This document shows, in pieces, positions 30,983-33,103 of a stretch of 33,103 nucleotides of DNA (positions are counted from its first letter, which is position 1; each line of letters starts with the position of its first letter). Origin of the DNA: Bacteroidales bacterium (GTDB lineage Bacteria > Bacteroidota > Bacteroidia > Bacteroidales > UBA932); assembly GCA_017960585.1 (NCBI GenBank), contig JAGCYX010000024.1, positions 1 through 33,103 on the forward strand, given 5' to 3'. Position numbers and translations under genes: made by a program. Under the pieces are notes generated by a model. The model made no database searches. It was not told where the DNA came from and was given only the letters and a program-made list of their open reading frames with translations.

Positions 30983-31663
30983 ATGAAACGCATTCTCCTG
31001 CTTATGCTGCTGCTCCTCCCGGCCCTGTGGGCCCGTGCCGGGGAGCCCTTCACCCCCACGAAAGCCGGCACCACGCTGGTGTTTGAACGCACCAAGGCGA
31101 ACGGGCGTGTCGAATATACCTCCACGATGCAGTACACGGGTGTGCGCCGAGAAGGGGGCAAACTCATCGTCGAGTACACTTTCACGATTCACGGACCCGG
31201 CGGGAACGAACTCTACGGCGGCGCCGCTCCGATGAGCACGACGGTCACCGCCGACGGCACCACCGAACAGGACCTGGGAGCCTCGCTGAAGGCCGTCCTG
31301 CACAATATGTTCCCGGGCGCCGCCCAGGAAGTCGAGACCGTTCCGGCCCGGCTCCCCGCCAACCTGAAGCCGGGCGACCGGCTGCCGGATGCGCACGCCC
31401 GCGTCAAGACCGGCGTCCTGACCCACACCATGGATATCACCGAACGGGAAGTCCTGCGCACCGAGCGGATCACCGTTCCCGCGGGCACCTTCGACTGCGT
31501 GGTGCTGCGCGAACACAAGATAGAGCACGGCGTCGGGCGCGAGCGCGACAACATCTGCGAGAACTGGTACGCCCCGGGCATCGGCCCCGTCCGCCACGAT
31601 TCTTACCGCCTCGTGAACGGAGTTCTGAAGTTGAACGCGCGCGAAGTCCTGAAAAAATATTAA
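30983..31663 (+). CDS. Secreted DUF3108/TapB-like protein
   Basis: A 226-residue protein with a clear signal peptide (MKRILLLMLLLLPALWARA|GEPF). The rest is a beta-rich repeated-strand fold: GTTLVFERTKANGRVEYTS, a middle LKPGDRLPDAHARV, then RTERITVPAGTFDCVVLREH and the ending NWYAPGIGPVRHDSYRL. The pattern of an antiparallel barrel with the ending W-Y-x-P-G-x-G-P-V-R matches DUF3108/TapB-like periplasmic proteins. Exact function is unknown. It is followed at 25 nt by the YjbH-like gene, which has its own -7 box; both are envelope proteins. Confidence 0.75.
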   Translation: MKRILLLMLLLLPALWARAGEPFTPTKAGTTLVFERTKANGRVEYTSTMQYTGVRREGGKLIVEYTFTIHGPGGNELYGGAAPMSTTVTADGTTEQDLGASLKAVLHNMFPGAAQEVETVPARLPANLKPGDRLPDAHARVKTGVLTHTMDITEREVLRTERITVPAGTFDCVVLREHKIEHGVGRERDNICENWYAPGIGPVRHDSYRLVNGVLKLNAREVLKKY

Positions 31664-31668
31664 ATTTG
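31661..31668 (+). promoter_or_regulatory. -7 box of the YjbH-like gene (TAAATTTG)
   Basis: Exact TAnnTTTG that starts on the TAA stop of the upstream gene and ends 20 nt before the ATG at 31689. Transcription of the YjbH-like gene may therefore be independent of, or added to, read-through. Confidence 0.6.
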
Positions 31669-31688
31669 CAGGATTGTAATTCCGACGC

Positions 31689-32942
31689 ATGCACAGACTG
31701 ATCCGAATCTGCCTCCTGTTCCCGCTGCTCTGGCCCCTGGCCCTGGCGGCCCAGGCCCCGTCGCAACTGGACAGCCTGAAGCTGGGGGAGTCCCGCGTCG
31801 AGCGGACGGCCCAGCGCCTCGTGGACGCGGGCTTCGCCAACGTCCGCGCCGTCGAGACGCCGGAATTCACGGCCTTCACCGTCGAGAACGACTACTACAA
31901 ACTGCCGGCCGAGGGTTTCGCCCGCGCCGTGCAGATTCTGGAAGGCGCCGGCCTGGACGAGTCCAAGCCCGTCAAGATCATCGGCACTTCCTATAAAGTC
32001 CCCGAGGTGACGATCACCTACGACCCGGAGTCCGGCAGCTGGCGCACCACCAAGCGCCTCGACGCCTCCTGGGACGCCGTCCGGAAGCAGAAAATGCTGA
32101 ACAACAGCTTCGGCAAGGTGGACCTCACGGTCTATCCGGTCGTTTCGCTGATCAACCTCATCATCACGCAGGTCTACCAGTCCTGCTGGGAGCTCAAACC
32201 GGCGTTAGAAGTCCCCCTGTGGCCGGGCGCCCGTTTCTCCTACCAGCTGGTCATCCCGGTCTTCACCGATTTCTTTGAAAACCGGTACCATTACGTCCAT
32301 CCGGGCTTCATCACGCTCTCGCAGCGCTTCCGCGACCCCTGGCACCTGAATATTCAAGGAAAGTTCACCATCGGCCAGTTCAGCAGCAACAGCTACGGCG
32401 CTGCGCTGGAGGCGGCCTACTGGTTCCCCAACGAGCGCTTCTGGGTGGACACGCAGCTGGGCGTGGTCTCGACCGCGTACTTTGTAGGATTCCGCTGGAA
32501 GTATGTCTGGGATCCGCAGTTCGTCTGGAACGTTGCCGGGAACTATTACAACGCGTTTCTGCAGACCCAGTTCACCCTGCGCCTGCAGCAGTTCCTCTAC
32601 GGCGACATCGGTCTCAAGTTCGAGATGGTGCGGCATTTCCGCCACGTGTCTGTCGGTTTCTATGCCGAGAAGGGCCGCCTGTACACGGCGAGCGGTGCGC
32701 TCGCATCTTCCCAGCCGCACACCAACGGCGGCTTCCGGGTGCACATTTCGCTGCCGCCTTACCGGACCAAGCGTCACGGCTATGTGCCGCGCATCACCAC
32801 CTCCGGCCAGCTCACCTATGACTATAATGCGAATAATGAGCAGGTTTACTATCGCGAGTTCCGGACCGAGGCCGCCGACAACCTGGTCAGCAAGAATTAT
32901 TACAATCCTTATTATATAGATGGTATAATCGGGAAAAAGTAG
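31689..32942 (+). CDS. YjbH-like outer-membrane beta-barrel protein
   Basis: A 417-residue protein with signal peptide (HRLIRICLLFPLLWPLALAAQA). A small N-terminal alpha/beta domain follows (VDAGFANVRAVETPEFTAF and VENDYYKLPAEGFARA) of the kind seen in YjbH-type proteins, with KPVKIIGTSYKVPEVTITYD. The remainder is alternating, aromatic-rich strands with short turns (SYQLVIPVFTDFF, GFITLSQRF, GAALEAAYWFPN and others), typical of an outer-membrane barrel. YjbH proteins of Proteobacteria sit in exopolysaccharide export operons, but no glycosyltransferases or Wza-like genes are seen here. It ends in YYIDGIIGKK, without the usual final aromatic residue. Confidence 0.7.
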   Translation: MHRLIRICLLFPLLWPLALAAQAPSQLDSLKLGESRVERTAQRLVDAGFANVRAVETPEFTAFTVENDYYKLPAEGFARAVQILEGAGLDESKPVKIIGTSYKVPEVTITYDPESGSWRTTKRLDASWDAVRKQKMLNNSFGKVDLTVYPVVSLINLIITQVYQSCWELKPALEVPLWPGARFSYQLVIPVFTDFFENRYHYVHPGFITLSQRFRDPWHLNIQGKFTIGQFSSNSYGAALEAAYWFPNERFWVDTQLGVVSTAYFVGFRWKYVWDPQFVWNVAGNYYNAFLQTQFTLRLQQFLYGDIGLKFEMVRHFRHVSVGFYAEKGRLYTASGALASSQPHTNGGFRVHISLPPYRTKRHGYVPRITTSGQLTYDYNANNEQVYYREFRTEAADNLVSKNYYNPYYIDGIIGKK

Positions 32943-32975
32943 CCGTTAAAATTTAAGTCATTATTTTTTAAAAAA

Positions 32976-33007
32976 TTTGGTTTTTCCGATTTATTGCCGT
33001 ATCTTTG
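32976..33007 (+). promoter_or_regulatory. Full-consensus promoter at the window end (TTTG-N20-TATCTTTG)
   Basis: TTTG at 32976-32979 and TATCTTTG at 33000-33007 are spaced by exactly 20 nt. It directs a transcript rightward out of the window. Confidence 0.8.
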
Positions 33008-33012
33008 TCGGT

Positions 33013-33103
33013 CGTAAAGTGTAATGTCCCGCAGAAGGGGCACGTCGCTTTGCGGACATAGAGCAGAAAATAATAGTGTTTAATGTTTAATATTTATTTT
33101 AAA
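33013..33103 (+). other. Structured 5' leader running off the window edge
   Basis: After the promoter comes a stem-loop TGTCC-C-GCA (33025-33033) with TGCGGACA (33051-33058), one C bulged, then an A/T-rich stretch. An ATG at 33083 opens the frame MFNIYFK to the window edge, which is too short to call a gene. It may be the leader of the next gene or a small RNA. Confidence 0.45.

Noticed and set aside
30943-31185. 81-residue N-terminal extension of the HD protein
   Set aside because: It is antisense to the TapB-like gene and its signal peptide, and would cross both divergent promoters.

Overview
The window comes from a GC-rich member of the Bacteroidales (Bacteroidota). The grounds are gene content (SusC/SusD pair, hybrid two-component system, GH97, Bacteroidota-type GH9, class III ribonucleotide reductase) and promoter style: many genes are preceded by the Bacteroidota -7 box TAnnTTTG, twice with a TTTG -33 box at exactly 20 nt, and strong Shine-Dalgarno sequences are not evident. 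Coding DNA has strongly GC-rich third positions, which produces many long antisense shadow ORFs. Genus cannot be settled from sequence alone.

Layout. 1-760: 3' end of a flotillin/SPFH gene and a small Cro/C1-type regulator, closed by a strong terminator. 870-3945 (minus): acyl-AMP ligase, acyl carrier protein and purA. 4030-7006 (plus): a divergent GNAT-fold acyltransferase, a small lipoprotein and a FucP-family sugar permease. 7110-9769: anaerobic ribonucleotide reductase nrdD-nrdG. 9773-12903 (minus): a large MscS/MscK-type channel coupled to a small lipoprotein. 12958-26994: a polysaccharide utilization locus with GH97 alpha-glycosidase, a minus-strand HTCS sensor/regulator, SusC, SusD and a GH9 enzyme. 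27041-28237: a class I aminotransferase. 28429-30308: a REP-associated tyrosine transposase (RAYT) module. 30322-32942: an HD-domain protein (minus), a DUF3108/TapB-like secreted protein and a YjbH-like outer-membrane barrel. The last 160 bp hold a textbook promoter and a structured leader for something beyond the edge.

How it works together. In the utilization locus the HTCS would sense an oligosaccharide in the periplasm and switch on the adjacent susC-susD genes; SusCD imports glycan, and GH9 and GH97 cut beta- and alpha-linkages. The ligase, carrier protein and GNAT protein together resemble the acyl-activation and N-acylation parts of bacterial sphingolipid synthesis, although no serine palmitoyltransferase is in view.

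The two most unusual regions are: (1) the RAYT module, in which a Myb/SANT-like DNA-binding protein gene overlaps the transposase gene by 4 nt and the pair is flanked by two inverted arrays, each of exactly three 51-bp palindromic units; and (2) the 338-bp gap between susD and the GH9 gene, which has its own -7 box, a nearly perfect H-type pseudoknot enclosed by a short helix, and a terminator, looking like a stand-alone small RNA of about 130 nt.
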